Source of the DNA: Chitinophagaceae bacterium
Lineage (GTDB): Bacteria > Bacteroidota > Bacteroidia > Chitinophagales > Chitinophagaceae
Length of the DNA: 41,410 nucleotides
Assembly: GCA_947372105.1 (NCBI GenBank)
Contig: CANBSH010000019.1
Span: forward strand, 1 to 41,410
Direction of reading: 5' to 3'
Each line of letters opens with the position of its first letter. The first letter of the stretch is position 1. Below are positions 8,359 through 16,371 of the stretch, in pieces. A program made the position numbers and the translations under genes. The notes below the pieces were generated by a model. The model was not told the origin of the DNA, made no database searches, and saw only the letters and a list, made by a program, of their open reading frames with translations.

Positions 8359-10776
8359 TTATTTACCTGCAGGCTTTGAATATTTATCTAAAAATATTTT
8401 GACTTTTTTGGTAAACTCATCTAATGGAACAGTATGACTAGATTCATGCAAATACCAGTATTTATCATTTTTATTGGTTCCAATTAATTCAAACATTGGT
8501 TTTTGGGATGTTTCGGATGGGAAAAAGTAATCGTATTTTCCGTTAAGCATTAAAATGGGTACTTTAATAAAGGGAGTATAAGATGCCGCTTCCACTTCTG
8601 GCTTAGCCTCTTCAAATTCTAGTCCCGCCACCAATAGTACTGCTCTTTTAATTCTAGGTTCAATGGGAATCATAATGTTTGCCATTTCGCCACCCCAGCT
8701 CACTCCAAAATACAATAAATTGGAAGCGTCTAAATCATTTCTAGATTCGATCACATCAATTGAGCGTTTCATATCCTTACCCCACATAATGACATGTTCT
8801 TTATAAAAATCGGTTTTATCTGCATAATCTGATTTTAATGCATCTTGTCTATTTATAGTTCCTTTATATATTGGATAGAAAAACGCATAACCCATTTTTA
8901 CATAGCTCCTTGCCATTTGGCTTAATGTAACTTTTTCAATTTCACTTGTATGTATCACATTAGAGCCAGGAAAGTATACAATAGCTGGTGCTTTACCTGT
9001 TAAATTTTTAGGTTTGAATAAAACTCCGCTCATTCTCTCATTATTATATGCGGCGTTATATTCTATTAATTCGTAGGTATAATCAGGATCCGAATTATCT
9101 GTTTTTAAAATTTTAATATCTAAAGCACTTGCCTCATAATCAAATTGTCTTTTATAGATATCGAAAATTTCTTTACTTATTTTTGGTAATTTTAAAAAGT
9201 CTCTAAAAGGCTTTTTTATAACTTCTGCATATAATGATTGATTATTAGTCGTTAAGTCTTTAACTAGTCTCATTCCATTAGAACTTGTTCTACTAAAAGC
9301 ATCTTGACCATAATAATCATTAAAAGTATAGGGGTCGTCATCATAACCGCCGCCTAATATTGCTCTTTCAGTTAAATCGTCCTTCGTTGCATTCGCACAC
9401 CATTCTCTTACATTTCCTGCAACATCAGATAATCCATAACCAGATTTAATTGAAGAATAAGGAACTTCTTTAGTTTCAGATTTTGAAAAATTGCTTACCG
9501 GACAAACCAAACCAGATCTAGAAGGTGTTGCTGCCTTGGCCCATTGATGAACAGATGGTAAATTCTTTTTCATAAACTTAGCATAAGCATCCGCTTCAAA
9601 CCATGAAATTCCGTTTACAGGAAATTTAGCTTTCCCATCTGGAAAACTACCATTGGACCATGTAGCAGGTCCAGAAAACCCTGTTTGATCAACAAACAAT
9701 TTTTGTGCAAGCTCAAAATTGAACGGCTTTCCGCTTAAAGTAGCTGGAATATTCCATAAGCTTGCGTTTTTATACCCTCCCGCATCCACAAACTTTTTAT
9801 ATTCTTCATTAGTGACTTCATTTTTATCAATCAAATAGGGGGAAAATTTTGCTGTTGGTCTGGAATCTAAACCCGCTAAAAATATATTAGTTTTTCCTCC
9901 AATAACCAATGCCATAGTTGTAGTATCAGGCATAGAAGTTGGCAACTCGAAAACATTTTCACCTGTAGAAATAAAATAAGTTCCAGCAGAAACTATAAAC
10001 TCATTCTTATTCGCATCTACAAATTTTAATTTTACTGTGCCGTTTGGCAAACTTGTTTTATTGATGGGCGTTTTGCCAACAAATTCCCATTTGTTGTCTG
10101 CTTCACTTAATTGCAAGTACACATCTATATTGGGTGTGACTGTCATTAAATCAACAGTAGTTGTGACGGTTTTTAAACCATCTATAACAACCTTATTGTT
10201 AGGATCGTTTTCTAATATTTTTTTACCAGCATAATAAGCAGCACCCGACTTTCCTTCTTTAATAAGTTGTAAAAATTCAGGTAATTCTTTTTCAATGGTA
10301 TTAGATGCCTTTCCCAGTTTAATATAGAAGAAAATTCCAGCTCCTAAAAATCCAACTAATAATAAAATATTTAAAATGGGAAGCAATTTGTTCATTGCGC
10401 CTCCATCGGAGTTGTTTTGTTTTGAAATTTCAATGAATTTATCAAAATTATTTTCAGATAATAACTCTGGAAATAAATTGGCATTTAAAAGTTCGGTCGT
10501 ATTTAATTTAAATTGAACGCTTTGCGTTGCAGACCATTTTTCAAATTTGTTCTTTATTTTTTCTTTTATTCTATCTGGCGTTTTTTGATTACGATAAGTA
10601 AGAAATAATCCTATGATGAAAGTGATTAATAAGCCAACTAGTGCTACCTCAACTAATGGGAATTCCAGGTGAAGTTGATGGTCGATGATATTGCTGGTTT
10701 CTACAATAGCAATAGAAGCCCCCACAAAAGAGGTCATGTATTTAAAATACGTGGAATGGTTAATGTGTAAGTGCAT
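8359..10776 (-). CDS. Membrane-anchored SUMF1-like / dienelactone-type serine hydrolase fusion
   Basis: This 805-residue protein has several parts. Residues 1-65 hold two membrane helices followed by T-Y-R-N-Q-K-T-P-D-R-I-K, like the anchor with a TPEGI motif found on many TPR and cyclase proteins. A third helix lies near 128-152. A small beta domain covers about 215-280. A SUMF1/formylglycine-generating-enzyme-like domain covers about 285-505, with K-N-E-V-T-N-E-E-Y and D-V-A-G-N-V-R-E-W-C. An alpha/beta hydrolase covers about 600-805, with nucleophile Ser693 in G-V-S-W-G-G, Asp749 and His781. The SUMF1 part lacks the catalytic Cys pair, since R-A-I-L-G-G-G-Y and the region after it have no Cys; it is probably a binding domain. 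Similar SUMF1-hydrolase proteins elsewhere carry a Ser/Thr kinase at the N-terminus; here that is absent. The substrate is unknown. Confidence 0.8.
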   Translation of the reverse strand: MHLHINHSTYFKYMTSFVGASIAIVETSNIIDHQLHLEFPLVEVALVGLLITFIIGLFLTYRNQKTPDRIKEKIKNKFEKWSATQSVQFKLNTTELLNANLFPELLSENNFDKFIEISKQNNSDGGAMNKLLPILNILLLVGFLGAGIFFYIKLGKASNTIEKELPEFLQLIKEGKSGAAYYAGKKILENDPNNKVVIDGLKTVTTTVDLMTVTPNIDVYLQLSEADNKWEFVGKTPINKTSLPNGTVKLKFVDANKNEFIVSAGTYFISTGENVFELPTSMPDTTTMALVIGGKTNIFLAGLDSRPTAKFSPYLIDKNEVTNEEYKKFVDAGGYKNASLWNIPATLSGKPFNFELAQKLFVDQTGFSGPATWSNGSFPDGKAKFPVNGISWFEADAYAKFMKKNLPSVHQWAKAATPSRSGLVCPVSNFSKSETKEVPYSSIKSGYGLSDVAGNVREWCANATKDDLTERAILGGGYDDDPYTFNDYYGQDAFSRTSSNGMRLVKDLTTNNQSLYAEVIKKPFRDFLKLPKISKEIFDIYKRQFDYEASALDIKILKTDNSDPDYTYELIEYNAAYNNERMSGVLFKPKNLTGKAPAIVYFPGSNVIHTSEIEKVTLSQMARSYVKMGYAFFYPIYKGTINRQDALKSDYADKTDFYKEHVIMWGKDMKRSIDVIESRNDLDASNLLYFGVSWGGEMANIMIPIEPRIKRAVLLVAGLEFEEAKPEVEAASYTPFIKVPILMLNGKYDYFFPSETSQKPMFELIGTNKNDKYWYLHESSHTVPLDEFTKKVKIFLDKYSKPAGK

Positions 10777-10868
10777 GAATTAATTTTTAGGATTAATTTA
10801 TTATAGACATATTAATTGCAACGTAATTTACTTCTAAATTTTTAAGTATCAAAATGTTATCTAAATGG

Positions 10869-11654
10869 TTACTCTCCCAATGCATTGTGCTCTATCAAAT
10901 ACTTTCTTAAGCGTTTTAATAGTTTATTAGCATCTTCTTGAGTGGGAAGAATATAACTATTATCTGTTGATTTACGAATTGTCTTTAACATGCCTAATAT
11001 CGAAAAATAATTTTCCCAATCAAAACTTTCTGCTTTATTAATATTTAGATGTTCGGGGATGGCTATGTTAATGACAATAACTTTATTTACAACTTTAAAA
11101 CCTTGGCCTATCTCACGAAAAAAAGTATATTTAAAATTAGTGGTTGTAATAGGATCTATCATTCGATCAATATAACTAAATTCGCGTTGTTCTCTAAGCT
11201 TCAATCCATTGCTTCTGCCTGCATATAATTGTATGGCGGTTTTTAAACTATCATCTTCTATAAAACGCAGAGTTCCAGAGCTTTTAATTTCATCCAACGC
11301 CAGTGAATTCATAATCGGAAGCATTCTTAAAGATACGTAAGAGTGTGCCGCATACAATTCAGGTATATGTTGTGTTATTTGTTTTTTTTCATATTGGTCA
11401 CTTATGATTTCAAATAATACATCCTGGCGATTTCTATTTTTCATGGTTTGTGCATAACTCACAGAATCATCTAAAACGTCTTTGTATAAATTTTTAGCAC
11501 TTACTACTGCTTTTTTAGTTTCTATAAAATGCTCTCTTATATTTTCAGCACCATAACCCAAAGTGACCGCTACAAAAATCATAAGTCCTTCTAATAAATA
11601 CTCTTTCCAAGGCTTAGCATGAGTTGGAACATGAGGGTGATGATGTACTTCCAT
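10869..11654 (-). CDS. His-rich single-pass membrane protein, function unknown
   Basis: This 261-residue protein opens with a His/Pro cluster (M-E-V-H-H-H-P-H-V-P-T-H), possibly metal binding. One membrane helix follows (about 18-38, E-Y-L-L-E-G-L-M-I-F-V-A-V-T-L-G-Y), and then a mostly helical soluble part beginning A-E-N-I-R-E-H-F-I-E-T-K-K. This opening recurs in Bacteroidota hypothetical proteins, but I know no function. It starts 12 bases after the stop of the Gfo/Idh gene and is 92 bases upstream of the SUMF1-hydrolase fusion, so the three are probably one transcription unit. Confidence 0.65.
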   Translation of the reverse strand: MEVHHHPHVPTHAKPWKEYLLEGLMIFVAVTLGYGAENIREHFIETKKAVVSAKNLYKDVLDDSVSYAQTMKNRNRQDVLFEIISDQYEKKQITQHIPELYAAHSYVSLRMLPIMNSLALDEIKSSGTLRFIEDDSLKTAIQLYAGRSNGLKLREQREFSYIDRMIDPITTTNFKYTFFREIGQGFKVVNKVIVINIAIPEHLNINKAESFDWENYFSILGMLKTIRKSTDNSYILPTQEDANKLLKRLRKYLIEHNALGE

Positions 11655-11666
11655 AATATTTTATAA

Positions 11667-13013
11667 TTAAAGCTTAGGCTCCCAACCTTTTTCATATTCA
11701 CGTGACCAAAGTTTCATACCATCTTTATCAAGGATATGTCCGTTTCCTGTATTTACGTTTAATGATTTTCCAATACGATAAGAAATGTTAGCGTAGTGAC
11801 ACATCATTTGACTAATAGCCCCTTCTTCGATGGGAGAATTTAATTTGGTTTCTTTACCACGAATAACATTGAAAAAATTAGCAATGTGCGTATCGGTCAT
11901 ATCACCACCGCCACCTAATGCAGTTCCAGCTTCTGTTCCAGAAGATTTGCTAGATTTTATTTTTTTACCTAAACGATCATACAAAGTATATCCCTCACGA
12001 TTTACAAATACAGTTCCTTCGCTACCATATATAACTGTACCGCGATCACTACCATAAGTATTATATCCGGTTCGGCTTTTGCCATCCCACTGAATAATTT
12101 TATTACCAGGAAAACGGAAGGAGGCATCCATGGTATCATACATTACCCAACCATCATTTTTAAAATGACGCTTTGCAGCTTCTACATCTACATGCTCAGG
12201 ATAAGTAACTTGTAACGCCCAACGTGCCACATCTAATTCATGTGTTGCATTGTTTCCTGTTTCAGCTGTACCCCAATGCCATCCATACCAATGCCAATTA
12301 TAATCCCAGGTGTTGTCAGTATATTCTTGGTGAGGAGCAGGACCTTGCCATAATTCCCAATCTAACCCTTCTGGAATAGCAGCCTTTTTTTCAACAGGCA
12401 CTTCACCACGATTATTAGAATAAAATGCAACTGCTTTATATACATCACCAATAATGCCGCCATGAATGGCTGCAATAATTTCTTTAGATTCAGTAGCAGA
12501 ACGTTGTTGGTTACCCATTTGAACTACTTTGCCATATTTTTTTTGAAAGGCAACTAGTAATTCTCCTTCACGCGGATTTTGACTACATGGTTTTTCAATA
12601 TACACGTGTTTGCCGGCTTGCATCGCCATCCAAGTTCCAGGTGCATGCCAATGATCTGGTGTAGCATTAAAAATAGCATCTACACTTTTATCATTCCAAA
12701 CATCATGAATGTCATTTACTAAAGTTGCATTCCCCGAAACCTTTCCACTCAAATCTTTTCCTACTTTTTCGCGTTGCTTTTTCATTACATCGCATATATA
12801 AGCCACGTCAACATTATTGTTTTTATCTTTTAGTGCTGCATAATAGGCACTTACTCTTCTGCCACAACCCATCAACGCAATGTTTAATCGGTCGTTTGCT
12901 CCAATGATTCTTGAATAACTTTTTGCAGTGAATCCAGAAGCAACGCCTCCAAGTCCAACACCTGCGGCACCGTATGCCATATTGCGAACAAATTGTCTAC
13001 GATTTGTGCTCAT
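11667..13013 (-). CDS. Gfo/Idh/MocA oxidoreductase with Tat signal
   Basis: This 448-residue protein has a twin-arginine signal: N-R-R-Q-F-V-R at 4-10, then a Gly/Ala-rich hydrophobic stretch. The Rossmann domain follows, with L-M-G-C-G-R-R (48-53), T-P-D-H-W-H-A-P and the family E-K-P at 140-142. The C-terminal Gfo/Idh domain carries W-H-W-Y-G-W-H-W-G and E-L-D-V-A-R-W. Export through Tat suggests that the nicotinamide cofactor is tightly bound and carried out with the folded protein, as in glucose-fructose oxidoreductase. Such proteins in Bacteroidota often act on sugars released from glycans; the real substrate is not shown. It is the first gene of the cluster 13013-8359. Confidence 0.88.
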   Translation of the reverse strand: MSTNRRQFVRNMAYGAAGVGLGGVASGFTAKSYSRIIGANDRLNIALMGCGRRVSAYYAALKDKNNNVDVAYICDVMKKQREKVGKDLSGKVSGNATLVNDIHDVWNDKSVDAIFNATPDHWHAPGTWMAMQAGKHVYIEKPCSQNPREGELLVAFQKKYGKVVQMGNQQRSATESKEIIAAIHGGIIGDVYKAVAFYSNNRGEVPVEKKAAIPEGLDWELWQGPAPHQEYTDNTWDYNWHWYGWHWGTAETGNNATHELDVARWALQVTYPEHVDVEAAKRHFKNDGWVMYDTMDASFRFPGNKIIQWDGKSRTGYNTYGSDRGTVIYGSEGTVFVNREGYTLYDRLGKKIKSSKSSGTEAGTALGGGGDMTDTHIANFFNVIRGKETKLNSPIEEGAISQMMCHYANISYRIGKSLNVNTGNGHILDKDGMKLWSREYEKGWEPKL

Positions 13014-13095
13014 AATTTTTTTGATTTGAGGATATAAAATTTTTATTTTTAAAACCGGTTTTTACGCATCTGAAGTTAATAAAATTTTATGGAAA

Positions 13096-13752
13096 TTATT
13101 CAATATTAAAAATAGAATCCAAAGAATAGATTTGTGTTTTAACTCCGAGTGCTTTGTTAGATACTAAAATCATTTTTTGAGCCAATAGGGAAACCGGCAT
13201 AGGCTTTTGGCTTTTTAAGATGCCCAATTTGTTAAGTATATTAAGAATAGTAATACTTATTTTTTCAACGGATCTAATTTTATTGGCCTGTCTGGCTAAA
13301 ATTCCAGGACGGAAAATATGAATTTTTGAAAAATTCAATTGCTGAACCGCCTCATCAAGTTGTCCCTTCATTCTTGAATAAAAAATAGCGCTTTTTGCGT
13401 TCGCGCCATAAGATGATATTAAAATATAAGCGCCAACACCATTGTCGCAGGCCGCCTTTGACACTTCGTATTGATAAGTGAAGTCAATCTTATATTGTTT
13501 AGTGGATGAGCCTGCCTCTTTTAAAGTCGTACCCAATGCAGAAAACAAAATGTCGCCTTGTATTAAATGCGCCCAATTAGGAATCTCATCAAAGTTAACT
13601 ACGTGATTTTCCAACTTAGCATTTTCAACATCAAGGGGTCTTCTAGAAAAAACAATAAGCTTTTTAAAATCAGAATCTATAAGCAACTGCTTCAAAATTT
13701 CAGAACCTGTTGCGCCGGTTGCCCCTATTAATATTGCTGTTAGCTGATTCAT
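13096..13752 (-). CDS. NAD(P)-binding protein, HTATIP2/TIP30-like atypical SDR
   Basis: This 218-residue protein begins with a Rossmann motif G-A-T-G-A-T-G-S (9-16) and I-V-F-S-R-R-P-L. It then shows the TIP30-like pattern F-S-A-L-G-T-T-L-K-E-A-G-S and Y-x-I-D-F-T-Y-Q-Y-E-V-S-K-A-A. The segment L-I-S-S-Y-G-A-N-A-K-S-x(3)-Y-S-R-M-K-G-Q-L-D-E has a Tyr/Lys pair, and F-R-P-G-I-L follows. The family covers redox sensors and poorly known reductases. It lies between the Gfo/Idh gene and a lipoprotein gene on the same strand, but terminators and spacing suggest it is transcribed alone. Confidence 0.78.
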   Translation of the reverse strand: MNQLTAILIGATGATGSEILKQLLIDSDFKKLIVFSRRPLDVENAKLENHVVNFDEIPNWAHLIQGDILFSALGTTLKEAGSSTKQYKIDFTYQYEVSKAACDNGVGAYILISSYGANAKSAIFYSRMKGQLDEAVQQLNFSKIHIFRPGILARQANKIRSVEKISITILNILNKLGILKSQKPMPVSLLAQKMILVSNKALGVKTQIYSLDSIFNIE

Positions 13753-13805
13753 TGTAGTAAAGAGATTTTAAAAATGATTGAAATTGAAAACACAAGTTAT
13801 ATAAA

Positions 13806-13839
13806 AAAAGAGGCCCCTATTACTAGGAGCCTCTTTTAA
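13806..13839 (-). terminator. Terminator after SnoaL-like lipoprotein gene
   Basis: AAAAGAGGC and GCCTCTTTT arms with an inner CCTA/TAGG pairing (one C-A mismatch) form a hairpin. On the minus strand it ends in a run of T. It lies 20 bases downstream of the gene ending at 13858. Confidence 0.8.
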
Positions 13840-13857
13840 ATATAAATAAGTAAGTTC

Positions 13858-14367
13858 TTATTTCATTAAAGACATTAAATCGGTTGGATCGTATACAATC
13901 CACTCTTCTACTATTTTGCCATCTTTAACAGCATCTATTTGAAATTGTCCCACTTTTACAGATTTATCGCCTTTTTTGAAAGTCGCGGTTAAATAACCTA
14001 ATACATAATGACTTACCCCTTTTTCATTAGCTTTATTGTTGATAGTTTCCCAAAGTGCGCCATACTCAATCCCAAAAGAAAGACCTGCTTTTTTAAATTG
14101 AGCTAACATTTCTAAATTCTCGCTCAAAGTAGCTTTCTTTAAGTTGTCATGGAATACTGCAGAATCAGAGTAGGTTGATTTATAGGTATCCATATCTCCT
14201 GTTGATCCGGCTGTATTTGATTTTTTAACTAAATCAATGTTAGCCGAGCTATCTACTGTATAGCCGCTTGTGTTTGGCAAAGCTGCTGCAGCTGTGCTTG
14301 TTTCTTTTGGATTGGTACAAGCAACTAATGATGCTGCAACAATAAGACCCATTAATAATTTTTTCAT
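13858..14367 (-). CDS. SnoaL-like secreted lipoprotein
   Basis: This 169-residue protein has a lipobox LVAC with Cys17. The domain after about residue 40 has the cystatin-like order of SnoaL proteins: helix N-I-D-L-V-K-K-S-N-T-A-G-S-T-G-D-M-D-T-Y, S-T-Y-S-D-S-A-V-F-H-D-N, and the strands G-V-S-H-Y-V-L-G-Y-L-T-A-T-F, V-G-Q-F-Q-I-D-A-V-K-D-G-K-I-V-E-E-W-I-V-Y-D. The last pattern (D-G-K-I-x-E-x-W) is common in SnoaL-like polyketide-cyclase relatives. No enzyme activity is implied. It has its own terminator downstream. Confidence 0.72.
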   Translation of the reverse strand: MKKLLMGLIVAASLVACTNPKETSTAAAALPNTSGYTVDSSANIDLVKKSNTAGSTGDMDTYKSTYSDSAVFHDNLKKATLSENLEMLAQFKKAGLSFGIEYGALWETINNKANEKGVSHYVLGYLTATFKKGDKSVKVGQFQIDAVKDGKIVEEWIVYDPTDLMSLMK

Positions 14368-14463
14368 GTTGGTTTTTTTATGAGGTATTAAATTAATTAA
14401 AATAATAAGAAATAAATGAGATTGGATAGACTTTTTTCAGAGACAGAAATGGGGGAAAACAAA

Positions 14464-14488
14464 AAACCCATTGATAATCAATGGGTTT
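14464..14488 (-). terminator. Terminator of tRNA-Phe
   Basis: A perfect 11-bp stem (14464-14474 with 14478-14488) around a TAA loop is followed on the minus strand by a T run. It begins 3 bases beyond the 3' end of the tRNA. Confidence 0.88.
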
Positions 14489-14491
14489 GTG

Positions 14492-14564
14492 TGGTGTGGG
14501 CCGGGATCGAACCGGCGACACAAGGATTTTCAGTCCTTTGCTCTACCGACTGAGCTACCGCACC
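14492..14564 (-). tRNA. tRNA-Phe (anticodon GAA)
   Basis: The reverse strand gives a complete cloverleaf: acceptor GGTGCGG, D arm GCTC/GAGC, anticodon arm AAGGA-CTGAAAA-TCCTT with anticodon GAA, variable loop GTGTC, T arm GCCGG-TTCGATC-CCGGC, and acceptor 3' strand CCACACC with discriminator A. CCA is not encoded. The fifth acceptor pair is C5 opposite A68, a mismatch in an otherwise full stem. A canonical promoter lies upstream and a terminator directly downstream, so it is a one-gene unit. Confidence 0.95.
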
Positions 14565-14609
14565 ATCGGATTTTTCATCCCTCCCTATCAGATTTCTCCG
14601 ATTGGGTCG

Positions 14610-14640
14610 CAAATATAGGTAGGGAATCTTATAATACAAA
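14610..14640 (-). promoter_or_regulatory. Canonical Bacteroidota promoter of tRNA-Phe
   Basis: On the minus strand, TTTG (14637-14640) is followed by exactly 19 bases and TATATTTG (14610-14617), a full match to the Bacteroidota primary sigma-factor pattern TTTG-N19-TAnnTTTG. The tRNA starts 45 bases after the -7 box. Confidence 0.85.
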
Positions 14641-14673
14641 AAAACTGCCTGCTATATCTCGCTGATAATTATA

Positions 14674-16122
14674 TTAATACTCGCAGTTTTTAGGCGTGCG
14701 GGCAAAGGCAATAACGTCTCTAATATTTGTCATTCCGGTTACAAACTGGATCATTCGCTCAAAACCTAAACCAAATCCAGCATGTGGAACCGTTCCAAAA
14801 CGTCTAGTATCTAAATACCAACTCATTTCTTCTACCGGCACGTGCATCGATCTCATTCTTGCTTCTAACACTTCTAATCTCTCCTCACGTTGACTTCCTC
14901 CTACGATTTCACCAATACCTGGTGCTAAAATATCCATGGCCGCTACCGTTTCTTTGCCCGCTTCACATCCATCGTTCATGCGCATATAAAATGCTTTGAT
15001 TGCTGCAGGATATCCCGTTACAATCACGGGCTTTTTAAAGTGTTGTTCTACTAAATATCTTTCATGTTCGCTTTGTAAATCAATACCCCACTTTACATCG
15101 TATTTAAATTTCTTTTTCTTGTAATGATTGCTATTTAATAAAATATCAATCGCTTCGGTATAAGTAATTCTTTCAAAATTATTATTTACGACAAGGTTTA
15201 ATTTTTCAAGCAAACCCAATCCACTTCTTTTTTCAGTAGGTAATTGTTTTTCTTCTTCTGCCAAACGAGCATCTAAAAATGCTAAATCATCCGCATTGTT
15301 TTTCATTACATACTGAATCAAATATTGAATGAAAGATTCCGCTAAATTCATATTATCTTCAATATCATGAAAAGCCATTTCGGGTTCAATCATCCAAAAC
15401 TCAGCTAGGTGACGAGTCGTGTTAGAATTTTCGGCGCGGAAGGTGGGACCGAAAGTATAAATCTCTGAAAACGCCATGGCGCCTAGCTCTCCTTCAAGTT
15501 GTCCACTCACCGTTAAGTTAGTGCTCTTACCAAAAAAGTCCTGCGTATAATCAATTTCACCTTGTTCATTTTTGGGAGCACCTTCCATAGGAAGTGTGGT
15601 AACACGAAACATTTCTCCAGCACCTTCTGCATCCGAACTTGTAATAATAGGTGTATTTAAATACACAAATCCGCGTTCGTTAAAAAACTGATGCACCGCA
15701 AAGGCTAGGGCATGTCTTATTCTAAACACAGATGCAAAAGTATTCGTGCGAAAACGCAAATGCGCTTTCTCTCTTAAAAATTCTAGTGAATGTTTTTTAG
15801 GTTGTAAAGGATATTTTTCGGCGTCGCTGTCTCCTAAAATTTCAATGCTAGTCGCTTTTACTTCTACTGTTTGCCCCTTGCCTAAACTTTCTACCACGGT
15901 TCCTGTTACTTTTAAAGAGGCACCCGTGGTGATTCTTTTTAATATGGTTTCCTCAAATTCACCCAAGCTTGCCACTACTTGTAAGTTGGCGTTGGTGCTT
16001 CCATCGTTTAACGCAACAAATTGATTATTACGAAAGGTACGAACCCATCCCATGACCACTACTTCGGTACCCGTTGGGGTCCCGCTTAACAATTGCTTGA
16101 TTTTTATTCGTTGGTTGAACAT
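14674..16122 (-). CDS. asnS: Asparaginyl-tRNA synthetase
   Basis: About 482 residues. The start is the ATG at 16122 (M-F-N-Q-R-I-K-I-K); the longer open frame up to 16176 runs through the promoter. The N-terminal OB-fold anticodon-binding domain (about 10-105) has [13 protein letters not shown]. The class II catalytic domain follows, with [19 protein letters not shown] (motif 2 region, characteristic of AsnRS rather than AspRS) and motif 3 G-F-G-L-G-F-E-R-M near the C-terminus. It charges tRNA-Asn with asparagine in the cytoplasm, so this organism should have direct Asn charging. The length is normal. Confidence 0.96.
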   Translation of the reverse strand: MFNQRIKIKQLLSGTPTGTEVVVMGWVRTFRNNQFVALNDGSTNANLQVVASLGEFEETILKRITTGASLKVTGTVVESLGKGQTVEVKATSIEILGDSDAEKYPLQPKKHSLEFLREKAHLRFRTNTFASVFRIRHALAFAVHQFFNERGFVYLNTPIITSSDAEGAGEMFRVTTLPMEGAPKNEQGEIDYTQDFFGKSTNLTVSGQLEGELGAMAFSEIYTFGPTFRAENSNTTRHLAEFWMIEPEMAFHDIEDNMNLAESFIQYLIQYVMKNNADDLAFLDARLAEEEKQLPTEKRSGLGLLEKLNLVVNNNFERITYTEAIDILLNSNHYKKKKFKYDVKWGIDLQSEHERYLVEQHFKKPVIVTGYPAAIKAFYMRMNDGCEAGKETVAAMDILAPGIGEIVGGSQREERLEVLEARMRSMHVPVEEMSWYLDTRRFGTVPHAGFGLGFERMIQFVTGMTNIRDVIAFARTPKNCEY

Positions 16123-16140
16123 ATATATTATTTCGAGAAG

Positions 16141-16148
16141 CAAAGATA
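16141..16148 (-). promoter_or_regulatory. asnS promoter, -7 box TATCTTTG
   Basis: TATCTTTG on the minus strand lies 18 bases before the asnS ATG. A TTG sits 16 bases further upstream as a possible -33 element. The box lies inside the longer open frame up to 16176, which is why the downstream ATG is preferred. Confidence 0.7.
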
Positions 16149-16371
16149 ATCCGTTTCGAGGGCCCAACACCTCCATTTAGACACAAAAACGCATAAAAAA
16201 TTGTTTTTTTATTAAAAAACTGCTTAACATTGCAGTAGAAACGAGCGAATCATTTCAATTACTTTCATCGCTCCTATCCATTTCCCGGTCAAATTATCCC
16301 GACCGAAATTTCAAAAAAGTTTCAAAACAGCCCAGATCTTTATTCGATTTTTAAATAAACTATAGTTACAC

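Noticed and set aside
9270..9920. True formylglycine-generating enzyme (sulfatase activator)
   Set aside because: The SUMF1-like domain lacks the catalytic Cys pair and no sulfatase gene is nearby.
14471..14665. Plus-strand 64-residue open frame across tRNA-Phe
   Set aside because: It reads through the tRNA on the wrong strand. Such frames are a common annotation artefact.
16123..16176. 18-residue N-terminal extension of AsnS
   Set aside because: The asnS -7 box TATCTTTG lies inside it, and the OB-fold starts right after ATG 16122.
16286..16305. Hairpin CGGTC/GACCG in the rho leader as a riboswitch or autoregulatory element
   Set aside because: The stem is only 5 bp with a 10-base loop; it is too weak to call a feature on its own.
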